In this document: positions 16,587 through 25,311 of the stretch, piece after piece
How positions within the stretch are numbered: the first letter of the stretch is position 1
Layout: every line of letters starts with the position of its first letter
From: CAWBJP01 sp044867425
Lineage (GTDB): Bacteria > Actinomycetota > Acidimicrobiia > IMCC26256 > BP-133
Direction of reading: 5' to 3'
Length of the DNA stretch: 64,000 nt
NCBI GenBank assembly: GCA_044867425.1
Contig: JBIOUX010000027.1
Coordinates: 1 to 64,000, forward strand
The notes under the pieces: generated by a model
Databases searched by the model: none
Seen by the model: the letters and a program-made list of their open reading frames with translations, nothing else
What the model was told of the DNA's origin: nothing
Program-made: the position numbers and the translations under genes

Positions 16587-16626
16587 GGCGTTCTTCCGCA
16601 ACACACGGTCGTTGCGCAGGAACGCC
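16587..16626. terminator. Hairpin between convergent GNAT and VOC genes
   Basis: GGCGTTC pairs with GAACGCC and GCAAC with GTTGC, separated by a small internal loop. It sits in the convergent gap and may terminate both transcripts. Confidence 0.45.
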
Positions 16627-16644
16627 AGAGTTGGACCCGACAGT

Positions 16645-17034
16645 TCAGTTCTCCGTCGGTGCCACCAGCTCGACCTCGAAGCCGTCGCCGTCCTCGAGGT
16701 AGGCGACCTCGGCGCCGCCGGCGATGGGATGGCGGTCGGAGGGCAGCGCGGACCAGCCGTGGTCCGCTGCCCGCTTGACGACGTCAGCCAGGGCGGATGC
16801 CTGCTCGACCCGGAAGGCGAGGTGGTTGAGCCCGGGCCGCATGCGGCTGTAGAGCATGCCCGGCACCATGTCTGCGGACTGCTCCAGGACGACGGCGAAG
16901 CCGCTGGCATGGCGAAAGAGCACGAGCCGTTGGATGGAGCGGTCCGCCTCGTAGCCGAGTTCGCCCAGCAGCCAGCTCCACGACTCTTCGGACCGGTCGA
17001 GATCGGGCACCCACAGCGTCAGATGGTGGAGCAC
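16645..17034 (-). CDS. VOC/glyoxalase-fold protein
   Basis: 129 aa, single vicinal-oxygen-chelate domain: MLHHLTLWVPDLDRSEESWSW at the start, RPGLNHLAFRV in the middle and VAYLEDGDGFEVELV at the end. Metal-ligand candidates are the N-terminal His, the middle His and the C-terminal Glu. The substrate is unknown; such proteins range from lyases to resistance proteins. Confidence 0.8.
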   Translation of the reverse strand: MLHHLTLWVPDLDRSEESWSWLLGELGYEADRSIQRLVLFRHASGFAVVLEQSADMVPGMLYSRMRPGLNHLAFRVEQASALADVVKRAADHGWSALPSDRHPIAGGAEVAYLEDGDGFEVELVAPTEN

Positions 17035-17251
17035 CAGCCCAGGGTAACCAGGCTGTGCGCCCGGCCAGGTGGGGCGGTGTCAGCCACCGACGCTGAGGGC
17101 GGGTTCGGCGGCCAGGGAGCGGAGGTAACGCTCGGGGGCCTTGCCGACGGCGGCGTCGAGGTTCCCAGGTGGCGCCGGGCTCGGCTTCGGCTCGATGAGT
17201 CGGTGAAGCCACCCTGTTCGCGGCGGCGGGCTGGGGCGCGCAGGGACCGGG

Positions 17252-17598
17252 TTACAGCTCGCTGGCGATCTGAGCGAGGGCGGTTTGCATGGCGGCCAGG
17301 CGGCGGGGACCGAGGAGGCGCTCCAAGCGGCGTTCCACGTGTCGATGAGGGCGTCGAAGGCGTCCTGGACGGCGGCCCAGCCGGCGGGCGTGAGGACGAT
17401 GAGCTTGGCCCGGCGGTCGTCGCGGTCGGGGATGCGCTCGGCGTATCCCAGCTCGACCAGGTCATCGACCAGCTCGGCCATGGCTTGGGGCGTCATGGCC
17501 GCCCGAGCAGCGAGCGTGGTGAGCCGCGTCCCCTCGGCGTCGATGTGGATGAAGACCTGGGAGTGGGCGGGGCGCACGCGGTGGCCGGCGGCCTTCAG
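17252..17598 (-). pseudogene. Degenerate MarR-family regulator (5'-truncated, frameshifted)
   Basis: The frame from AAGHRVRPAHSQVFIHIDAE through the winged helix (LTTLAARAAMTPQAMAELVDDL, ERIPDRDDRRAKLIVLTPAG) is clearly MarR. After FDALIDTW it changes register. The expected C-terminal helix ERRLERLLGPRRLAAMQTAL, ending ...ASEL, is found one base out of frame at 17335-17252. Upstream, an in-frame TGA cuts off the usual 20-30 N-terminal residues and there is no ATG. This is a decayed gene unless the sequence contains errors. Read without the shift, the frame continues to 17080 with an uncharacteristic Pro-rich tail. Confidence 0.65.
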
Positions 17599-17602
17599 GC
17601 AC

Positions 17603-17615
17603 CCTGAAGTTCAGG
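17603..17615. promoter_or_regulatory. Palindrome upstream of the VOC gene
   Basis: CCTGAA-G-TTCAGG is a perfect palindrome between the MarR remnant and the VOC gene start at 17644. It resembles a MarR-type operator and shares the TGAAG/CTTCA character of the site at 19636-19651. Confidence 0.45.
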
Positions 17616-17643
17616 ATATCGAACCGACTTGGGAGGGGCGAGC

Positions 17644-18126
17644 ATGGCCCGGACGACATCACAGGCGAAGCAGCTGACGGAGGGTGTGAACCACATCGCC
17701 CTGGTGACGCCGGACCTGGACCGGCTGGTGGACTTCTACCGCCGGGTCTTCGACGCCCGGGTCGTCGTCGAGATGGAGGAGGAGGGACTACGCCACACCG
17801 TCCTCGACGTCGGCGCCGGCGCACTGCTCCACCCTTTCGAACTGCCCGACCGGCGCACCTTCCCGAACCGGCCCATGTTCGACCGCGGCCGGCTCGACCA
17901 TCTCGGAATCAACGCCGCCAGCTTGGAGGCCTTCACCGAGCTGCGGCGCCGAGTGGTGGCCGAGGGCCGCGACGACGGCCTGGTGAGCGACTTCGGGCCC
18001 ATGCTCAGCTTCCGCTACACCGATCCCGACGGCTTCGCCGGCGAGGTGTGCTGGGTGGAGCACGTCGCCCGGCTGCAGACCATGAAGCCCCGGGCCGACT
18101 GGGAGGTCGTGGAGCTGACCGGCTGA
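17644..18126 (+). CDS. VOC/glyoxalase-fold protein
   Basis: 160 aa. VNHIALVTPDLDRLVDFYRRVFDARV is the typical first beta-alpha unit, RLDHLGINAASLEAF carries the middle His, and FRYTDPDGFAGEVCWVE gives the C-terminal Glu. The ATG at 17644 follows GGGAGGGG; the in-frame TTG at 17629 is less likely. It is divergent from the broken MarR gene that presumably once controlled it. The reaction is unknown. Confidence 0.8.
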   Translation: MARTTSQAKQLTEGVNHIALVTPDLDRLVDFYRRVFDARVVVEMEEEGLRHTVLDVGAGALLHPFELPDRRTFPNRPMFDRGRLDHLGINAASLEAFTELRRRVVAEGRDDGLVSDFGPMLSFRYTDPDGFAGEVCWVEHVARLQTMKPRADWEVVELTG

Positions 18127-18333
18127 GGGCGGGATTTGTCAAGGGGTCTTGGCCACGACGGCGAGGGCATCGTGGCGGCACCACGATTCTGTTTCGGCTT
18201 CGATGGCGGCGGCAACGTCGTGGTAAGACGAGTGTCGGTCCGGCCGTCGGGGCCGTCGATGGCCGGACCGGACAAAATGGACGGCAGGGCCGTTGTGCGA
18301 CTCGCACCGTCGCGACGGTGCCGTCAGGCCGGG
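18127..18333. other. Intergenic region without a recognisable gene
   Basis: About 207 bp between the convergent VOC and frnE-like genes. Short open frames here have no recognisable protein character. No clear terminator or repeat was found. Confidence 0.5.
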
Positions 18334-19035
18334 TCAGAGGCTGCAGCTGTCGCCGTCGCAGGCGGCGCCGTCGTCGGAGACCGCGATCGGCTCCAACGGA
18401 TGTGCGTCCGTCCAGGCCCGGCGGAGGGCGTCGAGGAGCACCTCGGCGGGTTGGGCTCCGGGCACCCCGTACTTGCGGTTCAGGACGAAGAAGGGCACGG
18501 CGCTGATGCCGAGGCTGTAGGCCTGCTCCTCGTCGTCGCGGACGGCCTCGGCGTAGTCGCGACCGGCGAGGACGGCCTCCACCTCGGCCCGTTCCAGGCC
18601 GGCGGCGACGGCGGCGGCCGTCAGGGAGGCATGGTCAGACACGGGACGCCCATCGGTGAAGTAGGCCCGCAGCAGTTCGTCCTTCAGCTCATGCTGGCGG
18701 CCGCGCTCCCGGGCCAGGTGGAGCAGACGGTGGGCGTCGAAGGTGTTCCCGCCCTGCGTCGCCTCCATGTGGAACTCGAGGCCCTCGCCCGCCGCCACGT
18801 GTTCGATGTTGGTCACCATGGCCCGGGCCGCGGCCGGCGTCTGGCCGTACTTCGCAGCCAGATGCTCGACCACGCCGCCCGGCCGGACGGCGGGGGCGGC
18901 GGGGTCGAGCTCGAAGCTGCGCCAATGCACCGCGACCTGGTCGGCGTGCTCGAACCGCTCCAGGGCGGATTCGAAGCGGCGCTTGCCGATGTAGCACCAG
19001 GGGCAGGCGATGTCGGACCAGATCTCGACGTTCAT
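18334..19035 (-). CDS. FrnE-like DsbA-family oxidoreductase
   Basis: 233 aa thioredoxin-fold protein. The redox motif is C-P-W-C at residues 11-14 (SDIACPWCYIGKRRFE). An all-helical insertion follows, then the cis-Pro region ISAVPFFVLNRKYGVPGAQP, as in FrnE / 2-hydroxychromene isomerase-like DsbA proteins. There is no signal peptide, so it is cytoplasmic. The C-terminus has an additional Cys pair (ACDGDSC). Its start overlaps the doxX stop by one base (TGATG), so the two are co-translated. Confidence 0.85.
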   Translation of the reverse strand: MNVEIWSDIACPWCYIGKRRFESALERFEHADQVAVHWRSFELDPAAPAVRPGGVVEHLAAKYGQTPAAARAMVTNIEHVAAGEGLEFHMEATQGGNTFDAHRLLHLARERGRQHELKDELLRAYFTDGRPVSDHASLTAAAVAAGLERAEVEAVLAGRDYAEAVRDDEEQAYSLGISAVPFFVLNRKYGVPGAQPAEVLLDALRRAWTDAHPLEPIAVSDDGAACDGDSCSL

Positions 19036-19589
19036 CAAGCAGCAACTCCCATGCCGGTCTCGGGCTGGCCGGCTCCGGCGGTGGCGGACCGGGCATCGGC
19101 CCGCAGGGCCAACCGGGCCCGGGTCACGACCGTAGCGGCGGCCACGACGCCGGCGGCAACGGCAACCCCGCCGAGAACGGTGCTCCAGTTGTCCGCGAGC
19201 CCGAAGGCGTTGTCGAGCGACACGGTGCCGGGGCCGGCGAGGGCGACCGTCGCCCCGGCGATGGCGTAGAGGAGGGGAAGCTCGTAGCCCCCGTTGGACC
19301 CCCACACGCCCTTGTCCCGGTGGGTCGAAGCGGCGACGAGGAGGGTGCCGACGATGGCGGCGCCGGCCAGGGGGGCCAGCAGTCCGGTGGCCAGCAGCAG
19401 CCCGCCGCCGGCCTCACCCAGGCCGGCCAGGGCGGCCATCGGCCTGCCGGGCCGGAAGCCGACCGAATGGAAGAAGCCACCGGTTCCGTCCAGACCGTAC
19501 CCACCGAACCAACCAAAGAGTTTCTGGGTGCCGTGGCCGATGAGCAGCAGGCCCACGGCGACCCGCAGAAGCAGCAGAGCAGCGTCCAT
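19035..19589 (-). CDS. DoxX-family membrane protein
   Basis: 184 aa with about four membrane segments. The start MDAALLLLRVAVGLLLIGHG, then TQKLFGWFGGYGLDGTGGFF, is the typical DoxX beginning. DoxX proteins pair with thiol oxidoreductases in redox homeostasis, and here the FrnE-like gene directly follows. The ATG at 19589 has GGAAG upstream. A 16-bp palindrome (19636-19651) lies 47 bp before the start. Confidence 0.85.
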   Translation of the reverse strand: MDAALLLLRVAVGLLLIGHGTQKLFGWFGGYGLDGTGGFFHSVGFRPGRPMAALAGLGEAGGGLLLATGLLAPLAGAAIVGTLLVAASTHRDKGVWGSNGGYELPLLYAIAGATVALAGPGTVSLDNAFGLADNWSTVLGGVAVAAGVVAAATVVTRARLALRADARSATAGAGQPETGMGVAA

Positions 19590-19635
19590 GATCTTCCTTC
19601 CAGGGGGGCGTGAATGCTTGTACCCCGAACAACGA

Positions 19636-19651
19636 ACTTGAAGCTTCAAGT
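19636..19651. promoter_or_regulatory. Perfect palindromic operator before doxX-frnE
   Basis: ACTTGAAGCTTCAAGT is a perfect 16-bp palindrome between the MarR gene stop (19663) and the doxX start (19589). It is probably the site of the adjacent MarR regulator. Confidence 0.6.
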
Positions 19652-19662
19652 ATTCCTGGGGT

Positions 19663-20148
19663 TCAACAGCCCGGCGGCGAAGCCGTCCTGCCCCTGGGGT
19701 CGAGGCGGCCCAGCAGGGAGTCGCAGATCCGCTCCAGCTGGCGCACCTGGCTTGCCGTGAGTGCGTCGTAGACGAGGGCCCGCACGGTGTCGACGTGGGC
19801 CGGGGCACTGGCGGCCAGCTTGGCCAGACCGGCGTCGGTGAGCACGGCCATGCTCACCCGGGCGTCCGCCGGCGACTGCTGGCGGCGGACCCAGCCCCGC
19901 TGCTCCAGCTTCGCCACCACGTGGGACAGGCGGGAGGGCGACGAGTTGGACCGGGCGGCGAGCTCGCTCATCGGCATCGCCGCCTCCGGCGCCTCGGACA
20001 GCATGGCCAGGACCCAGTAGGAGAACAGGGTGAGGTCGGCGTCGCGCTGCAGCTGGCATTCGAGGGCGGCGGGCAGGAGCGTGGTGACGGCCATGAGCTT
20101 CCGCCAGGCCTGTTGCTCCTCGCCGCTCAGCCACCGGGCCTCCTCCAT
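19663..20148 (-). CDS. MarR-family transcriptional regulator
   Basis: 161 aa. Winged-helix features: LTLFSYWVLAMLSEAPEAAM, MSELAARSNSSPSRLSHVVAKL as the recognition region, and the wing VRRQQSPADARVSMAVLTDAG. The ATG at 20148 overlaps the stop of the upstream Liv-fold gene (TGATG). It is followed by a palindromic site and the doxX-frnE pair, its probable targets. Confidence 0.85.
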   Translation of the reverse strand: MEEARWLSGEEQQAWRKLMAVTTLLPAALECQLQRDADLTLFSYWVLAMLSEAPEAAMPMSELAARSNSSPSRLSHVVAKLEQRGWVRRQQSPADARVSMAVLTDAGLAKLAASAPAHVDTVRALVYDALTASQVRQLERICDSLLGRLDPRGRTASPPGC

Positions 20149-21227
20149 CAGCGGCCACGATACGACCGCCGGGGATGCCGCAGCGGGCGCTCGGCCTGGT
20201 CGGGGGGCCACACCACCCGGCGGGTGCCGTCCTGCCACTGGACGGTGAGCACCTGGTGGCCGGCCTGCAGTCCACTGTCAGGGTCGAGACGGAAGCGGCC
20301 AAGCAGCGTGGTGGTGTCCAGGCGGCGGGCTGCGTCCAGCAGGGCGGTGTCGTCGGGCCCACCGGCGTCCCGCAGGCAACGCCCACAGAGGATCCCGGCG
20401 GCGAAGGCCTGGACCGCCGGATAGGGAGGCTCGTCGCCGGTGGCATGACCGAAGGCGGCGGTGAACCAGGCCGCGTCCGGGCCCTCCTCGGGCTCGGCGG
20501 GCGCCACTCGAGGAGCCCACTGGGCCGGCCCCAGCAGCCCCTCCCGCCGGTCGCCCAGGCCGGCCAGGACCTCGTCGACGCCCGCTCCCACGAAGGCGCA
20601 GGCCCGCCACGGACGCTCGAGCAGGACGGCGGCCGCCGCCTGCTCGTCCTCGAAGGACCCGACCACCAGCAGGAGGTCGGCGGGCGCCAGGGCGGCTGCT
20701 GCCGCTGCCGCCCCGCCCGGTTTGAAACCGGTGACCTCGACGGCGAAGCCGAGCGCCGCCGCCTCGGCCAGGGCCCCGCCGGCAACCTCGAGGGCGAAGC
20801 CGGTGGACCCCCGCAGGAGGGACACGGTGGCCGCCCCCGGGTCGGCCGCCCGCACCGCCCGCAGCGCCCCGGCCAGGTAGGTGCTGGCCGGCGCCAGCAC
20901 ATTGATGGCGTTGGGATACCGGGGCCGGCGCAACGACGAAATGGCCCCCCCGTGATTCCACACCGGTCGTGCGGTGGCCCCCACCGCGGCCCGCGCCGGG
21001 CTGGAGCCGTAGGGACCGAAGAGGACGTCGGGGCCCGCCGCCACCGCCCGGCGCATGGCAGCGGCGGGATCGGGATGGGCGTCGATGACCGACAGGACGA
21101 CGGTCCAACCGGGAGAGAGCGTGGGTGACCGCTCGGCCCACAGGCGCAGCGCCGCCGCCCCCGCCTGCCCGAAGCCGGCCAGCGGCCCGGTGAGTGGGGT
21201 GACCAGAACGGCGTGGAGCCGGGTCAC
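20148..21227 (-). CDS. Cytoplasmic Liv-fold ligand-binding protein
   Basis: 359 aa with the two-lobed periplasmic-binding type I fold: LHAVLVTPLTGPLAGFGQAGA at the start, GPDVLFGPYGSSPARAAV, and a C-terminal region like the ABC receptors (PYPAVQAFAAGILCGRCLRDAG). It has no signal peptide or lipobox, so it should stay in the cytoplasm, as in AmiC-type sensors. It lies 9 bp downstream of the LuxR/MalT-type gene and overlaps the MarR gene, which points to a role as a small-molecule sensor for transcription. The ligand is unknown. Confidence 0.65.
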   Translation of the reverse strand: MTRLHAVLVTPLTGPLAGFGQAGAAALRLWAERSPTLSPGWTVVLSVIDAHPDPAAAMRRAVAAGPDVLFGPYGSSPARAAVGATARPVWNHGGAISSLRRPRYPNAINVLAPASTYLAGALRAVRAADPGAATVSLLRGSTGFALEVAGGALAEAAALGFAVEVTGFKPGGAAAAAAALAPADLLLVVGSFEDEQAAAAVLLERPWRACAFVGAGVDEVLAGLGDRREGLLGPAQWAPRVAPAEPEEGPDAAWFTAAFGHATGDEPPYPAVQAFAAGILCGRCLRDAGGPDDTALLDAARRLDTTTLLGRFRLDPDSGLQAGHQVLTVQWQDGTRRVVWPPDQAERPLRHPRRSYRGR

Positions 21228-21236
21228 TGGCTCCGA

Positions 21237-24116
21237 CTACTGATTCGAGAGTTTGCGGGCCAGCTCGGCCCGGGAGTTGACCCCCAGCTTGGTGTACACG
21301 CTGGCCAGGTGGGTCTCGACCGTCCGCCGGCTGATGAAGAGCTGGTCGGCGATCTCGGCGGCGGTGAGGCGCTGGGCGGCCAGGCGGGCCACCTCCCGTT
21401 CCCGGACGGTGAGCGCCGGTGCTCCCAATGCCGCCCCCGCGGCCCGGCGGCCGGCCTTGCCCAGGCTCCGCAGCAGGGCCAGGCTCCGATCCCGGCGCCA
21501 GAGGGCGCCGGCGGCGTCGAAGCAGGCCGTGGCCTCCTGGAGGGCGGCCAGGGAGCGGGACGGATCCCGGCCCTCCAGGCCCAGACCGAGCACCAGCAGG
21601 GCCCGGCCGAGGAGGACGGGGTAGTCGAGGTTCCGGAGCAGCTCCACGGCTGCGGCCCCCGCCTCGGTGGCCCGGCTGGGGCGGCCCGAGGTCAACGCCG
21701 CCCAGGCCTCGGCCGTGTGGGACAGCGCCGTATGGAGGTCCCGGTTGACCGACCCGGCGATCTCCGCGGCGGCGGCGGCCGCTGCCTCCGCCCGGCCCCG
21801 GTCCCCGGCCTCGGCGGCCACCTCGGCCACGTCGAGGAGGACGGGGGTGGCATGCGCCGGCGCCCCCACCGCCACCACCTCCCGGGCGCTCCGCTCCAGC
21901 ACGGCGCCGGCCTCGTCCAGCCGGCCCTCCCGCCACGCCAGCATCCCCTCGGCGTGGACCGACAGGCCGCTGGCCATGAACCAGGTCCGGTTCCCGTAGA
22001 GGCGGCGGGCGCCGGCCACCGCCCGCCGGGCCTCGGCCACGTCACCCACCTCGACACTGCAGAGAGCGCCGCACACCAGGCTGACACCCCGGCGCAGCCC
22101 CAAGCCGGGGTTGTGCAGCTCCGTCTCGTGGACGCAGGCCAGCGCACCGGCGAAGTCGCCCGCCAACCAGCGGACATGGGCTTCCAGCTCGAGCACGTTG
22201 CTGTCCCGCCAGCCCGGCTCCGCCTTGGCCTCGGCGAAGGCGTCGTAGGCCTCCTTGAGGCGCCCCTCGAACCCGAAGCACCAGCCCAGCGACATCAGCC
22301 CCCAGGTCACCCGGTAGTGCTTGCCGTGGCGGCGGGCCAGGTCGACGCTGCGGCGCAGGTCGAGCTCCGCCTCGCCGAACCGGCCGCCGTAGAAGGCGGC
22401 CGTGCCCTTGACGCCCACGGCCCACAGGGCGGCATCCTCGTCGCCGGCCGCCTCGGCTTCGGCCAGCACCTCGGCCGCCCCTTGTTCCAGGGCGGGGATG
22501 CTGCCGTTGATGCCCCGGGCGTAGGCGAGTTCCAGGGCGGCCAGGCGGGCCTGGGTCGGATCCCCCGCCCGCCGGTGCAGGTCGATGGCCTCTTCGGCGG
22601 CGGCCGCCGCCTCTTCCAGCTCACCCGTGCCCCAGGACAGGAAGCTGGTGAGGCGGGACTTGATCGCCGCCCGGCGGGCCAGGTCGGGGTGGGCGGCCAT
22701 GACGGCGTCGACCTCCCGGAGGGCGGCCACGGCCACCCGGGCCTCGGCGTCGGCCCGGTGGTCGACGACCCAGTCGGCGTCGCCGAAGAGGGCGTCGGCC
22801 ACCCCCGCCCACCTCGGGTCGCCGCTGGGCAGCAGGTCGACGAGGGAGCCGAGGATGGTGAGGCCCTCGCGAAAGGCGCCGCGCTCCTCGGCCTGGCGTA
22901 ACGCCTCGCGCAGCACCTCGATGGCCTCGTCGTCGCCCGTCTCGGCCGAGCTGGCGAAGTGGAGCGCCGCCTCCCCCAGGCGGCCCATGTCGAGCAGGGT
23001 CCGGCCCACGTGGCGGTGGAGGGCGAAGCGCCGGGCCCCGCCGATCTCCTCGTAGATCATCTCCTGGATGAGGGGATGGGTGATCTCGTAGGCCGGCACC
23101 CGGCCCCGTTCCTCCTCCACCACCAGCCGGGAACGGACGAGCCGGTGGAGCAGGGGAGCGAGCGCCGGGAGGGCGAGCTCGCCGAAGCGGGTGAGCTCGC
23201 CCAGCTCGGCTCGGCCACCGGCCACCGCCAGCACCTCGAGCACCCCTTGGGCGGGAGCGTCGAGCTGTTCCACCCGGGCCCGAACCCGGGCGGTCAGCTC
23301 CTCCGGGAGATGGCGCAGCTCGGGGTGGGCGGGATCGGCGCCCTCGTCCCGCAGGGCGTGGAGGAGGCCGACGGCGAAGAGGGGGTTGCCCCGGGACCGG
23401 TCCCAGAGCCAGTCGAGGACCTCACGGGCGGGGGGACCGCCCAGGATGTTCTCGGCCAGCTCCCGTAAGGCGGCGTCGGGCAGCGGGCCGATCTCCATGC
23501 GGCGCAGCGCGCCCTGTTCCTCCACGTCGAGCAGGACGCGCAGCGCCGAGGCATGGTCGGCCAGCTCGGCGGTGCGGGCCGTGGCCAGGACCACGATGCG
23601 GTCGCCGGCCAGGCGCTCGGCCAGGTAGGGGAGGACGTGCCAGGAGGAGGCGTCGGCCAGGTGCAGGTCGTTGAGGACGATCGCCACCGGCCGGCGCTGC
23701 GCCAGCCGGGCCAGCAGCGTGCCCAGGCTGTCGAGCATGCGGGGTCGGGGCGGCTCCCGGTCCGGTACCGACCCCCGGACGGCGGCGGCGCTGCGCAGCA
23801 GGCTGGCCAGGTCGTCGACCAGGCCACCGCACAGGCGGGCGACCTCCTCGGGGGGCAGCTCCCGGAGGTGGGACTCGAGGGCCTCGGCCCACAGGCCGAA
23901 GGAGGCGGTGCCCGACAGCGGACGGGCCCGGGCCCGGAGCACGGTGGCGGAGGACCCGTGGCGCTCCCCGGCTTCGTCGGCCAGGCGCGTCTTGCCGACG
24001 CCGGGTTCGCCCACCAGCAGCACGCAGCGGAACGTTCCCCCGGCGGCCTGGCGCCACTGGGCTTCGAGCTCGGCAAGCTCCGCCTCGCGCCCCACGAAGC
24101 TGGTTCTCTGGGCCAT
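21237..24116 (-). CDS. MalT/LAL-type ATPase LuxR-family regulator
   Basis: 959 aa. An N-terminal AAA/STAND-type ATPase begins FVGREAELAELEAQW with Walker A GEPGVGKT at about 36-43 and Walker B IVLNDLHLAD. A long TPR-like helical middle follows. The C-terminus is a LuxR HTH: LTVREREVARLAAQRLTAAE then ISRRTVETHLASVYTKLGV. The ATG at 24116 is preceded by GGGGGG; an in-frame start at 24161 is possible. The two cytoplasmic partners downstream suggest one signalling operon. Confidence 0.88.
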   Translation of the reverse strand: MAQRTSFVGREAELAELEAQWRQAAGGTFRCVLLVGEPGVGKTRLADEAGERHGSSATVLRARARPLSGTASFGLWAEALESHLRELPPEEVARLCGGLVDDLASLLRSAAAVRGSVPDREPPRPRMLDSLGTLLARLAQRRPVAIVLNDLHLADASSWHVLPYLAERLAGDRIVVLATARTAELADHASALRVLLDVEEQGALRRMEIGPLPDAALRELAENILGGPPAREVLDWLWDRSRGNPLFAVGLLHALRDEGADPAHPELRHLPEELTARVRARVEQLDAPAQGVLEVLAVAGGRAELGELTRFGELALPALAPLLHRLVRSRLVVEEERGRVPAYEITHPLIQEMIYEEIGGARRFALHRHVGRTLLDMGRLGEAALHFASSAETGDDEAIEVLREALRQAEERGAFREGLTILGSLVDLLPSGDPRWAGVADALFGDADWVVDHRADAEARVAVAALREVDAVMAAHPDLARRAAIKSRLTSFLSWGTGELEEAAAAAEEAIDLHRRAGDPTQARLAALELAYARGINGSIPALEQGAAEVLAEAEAAGDEDAALWAVGVKGTAAFYGGRFGEAELDLRRSVDLARRHGKHYRVTWGLMSLGWCFGFEGRLKEAYDAFAEAKAEPGWRDSNVLELEAHVRWLAGDFAGALACVHETELHNPGLGLRRGVSLVCGALCSVEVGDVAEARRAVAGARRLYGNRTWFMASGLSVHAEGMLAWREGRLDEAGAVLERSAREVVAVGAPAHATPVLLDVAEVAAEAGDRGRAEAAAAAAAEIAGSVNRDLHTALSHTAEAWAALTSGRPSRATEAGAAAVELLRNLDYPVLLGRALLVLGLGLEGRDPSRSLAALQEATACFDAAGALWRRDRSLALLRSLGKAGRRAAGAALGAPALTVREREVARLAAQRLTAAEIADQLFISRRTVETHLASVYTKLGVNSRAELARKLSNQ

Positions 24117-24219
24117 CAACCCCCCGTGTTCTTCGAGGATAGGCCCGGGTGTCCCCGGCAAGCAGGGCGGGCCCGACCCGGAGGCGGGGTGACCGCTCCG
24201 TAAACTTGCCCCCTGTGCT

Positions 24220-24324
24220 CATGGCTCTTCGCCTGGCGGCTCATCCGCCCACATCGGTTGTCGCGACAGCGGGCGGCCGTGTTGTGCGGGTCGTATGGGA
24301 TGGGGGCCCCAACCCCATCCGCCC
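24220..24324 (+). repeat. Dispersed 58-bp element, copy R2 (interrupted)
   Basis: The left arm CATGGCTCTTCGCCTGGCGG continues to CTCATC at 24245. About 50 bp of unrelated sequence follows, then the hairpin GGATGGGG / CCCCATCC with loop GCCCCAA (24298-24320). The stem has changed compared with other copies but stays paired. It is intergenic, between the LuxR gene and the ABC gene. Confidence 0.75.
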
Positions 24325-24357
24325 AGTCCCTGCTCCACTGACGTTCCGCAGGTCCTG

Positions 24358-25311
24358 ATGCTCACGGCGACAGGAGTGGTGATCCGCTACGGCCCGCGGA
24401 CGGCCGTCGCCGGCGTCGACCTCGAGGTGCGCCCGGGTGAGATCCTCGGCCTGCTCGGACCCAACGGCGCCGGAAAGACGACGTTGCTGCGCCGCTTGGC
24501 CGGGCTGCTCCCCGGCCAGGAAGGCACCGTCGACCTGGACGGGGCCGACCCGGCCACCGCGCCGGCGGCCCGGGCCCGCATCGGCTACCTCCCCGAGGAC
24601 CCGCCGCTGTACGCCGAGGACACCGCCTACCAGTACGTGGCCTACCTCGCCGGCCTGGCCGGGCTGCCCCGCCGCCGGCGTCCGGAGGCGGCCACGGCGG
24701 CGCTGGAGCGGGCGGGGGCGGGCCAGCTGGCCGGGCGGCTGGTGGGCCGCCTGTCCAAGGGGCAGCGCCAGCGGGTCGCCCTGGCCGGCGCCATCGTGCA
24801 TGCGCCCGACGTGCTCCTGTTCGACGAACCCTCCGAGGGTCTCGATCCCCGCCAGATGGTGTCGCTGCGCCAGCTGCTGTCCGACCTCAAGGGCCGGGCC
24901 GCCATCGTCCTCTCCAGCCACCTGCTGGGCGAGGTGCAGGCCATCTGCGACCGGGTGGTGGTGATCGACGCTGGCGTGGTGGCCCTGGAGCGGGCCGTCG
25001 GGGCGGCGGCCGGGAACCGGCTCCGGGTGGTCGTCTCCGGCGCCGACCCCGCCGCCCTGCGCGCCGCCCTCCTCGCCGTCCCTGGGGTGCGCTCGATCGA
25101 CGGAGCCGGCGCCCAGGGTGTCCCCGGACAGATCTGCGTGGTGGACACCCCGGCGGTGGCGGAGGCCATCGCCGCCGAGGTCTGTGGCCGGGGTTGGCAT
25201 CTTCGCGAGCTGGCTCCCGCCCCCGACGACCTCGAAGCCGCCTTCCTGGCTGCCGTGGCCGGGACGTCCTCGGTCCCGCCCCCCCAGCCCGGACGGGGGG
25301 GGCCGGCATGA
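24358..25311 (+). CDS. ABC transporter ATP-binding protein, gliding/GldA-like type
   Basis: 317 aa. Walker A GPNGAGKTT at about 34-42, signature LSKGQRQRVALAGA, Walker B VLLFDEPSEGLD and H-loop SSHLLGE. The C-terminal 100 residues form the extra domain of ABC-2 type ATPases. The ATG at 24358 begins the domain directly; the frame is open further upstream, but only through a repeat. The stop overlaps the start of the permease gene (ATGA), so the two form one exporter. Confidence 0.88.
   Translation: MLTATGVVIRYGPRTAVAGVDLEVRPGEILGLLGPNGAGKTTLLRRLAGLLPGQEGTVDLDGADPATAPAARARIGYLPEDPPLYAEDTAYQYVAYLAGLAGLPRRRRPEAATAALERAGAGQLAGRLVGRLSKGQRQRVALAGAIVHAPDVLLFDEPSEGLDPRQMVSLRQLLSDLKGRAAIVLSSHLLGEVQAICDRVVVIDAGVVALERAVGAAAGNRLRVVVSGADPAALRAALLAVPGVRSIDGAGAQGVPGQICVVDTPAVAEAIAAEVCGRGWHLRELAPAPDDLEAAFLAAVAGTSSVPPPQPGRGGPA

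Noticed and set aside
18015..18275. Small minus-strand frame in the 18.1-18.3 kb gap
   Set aside because: It overlaps the VOC gene end on the other strand, has no recognisable features and a biased Ser/Pro composition.
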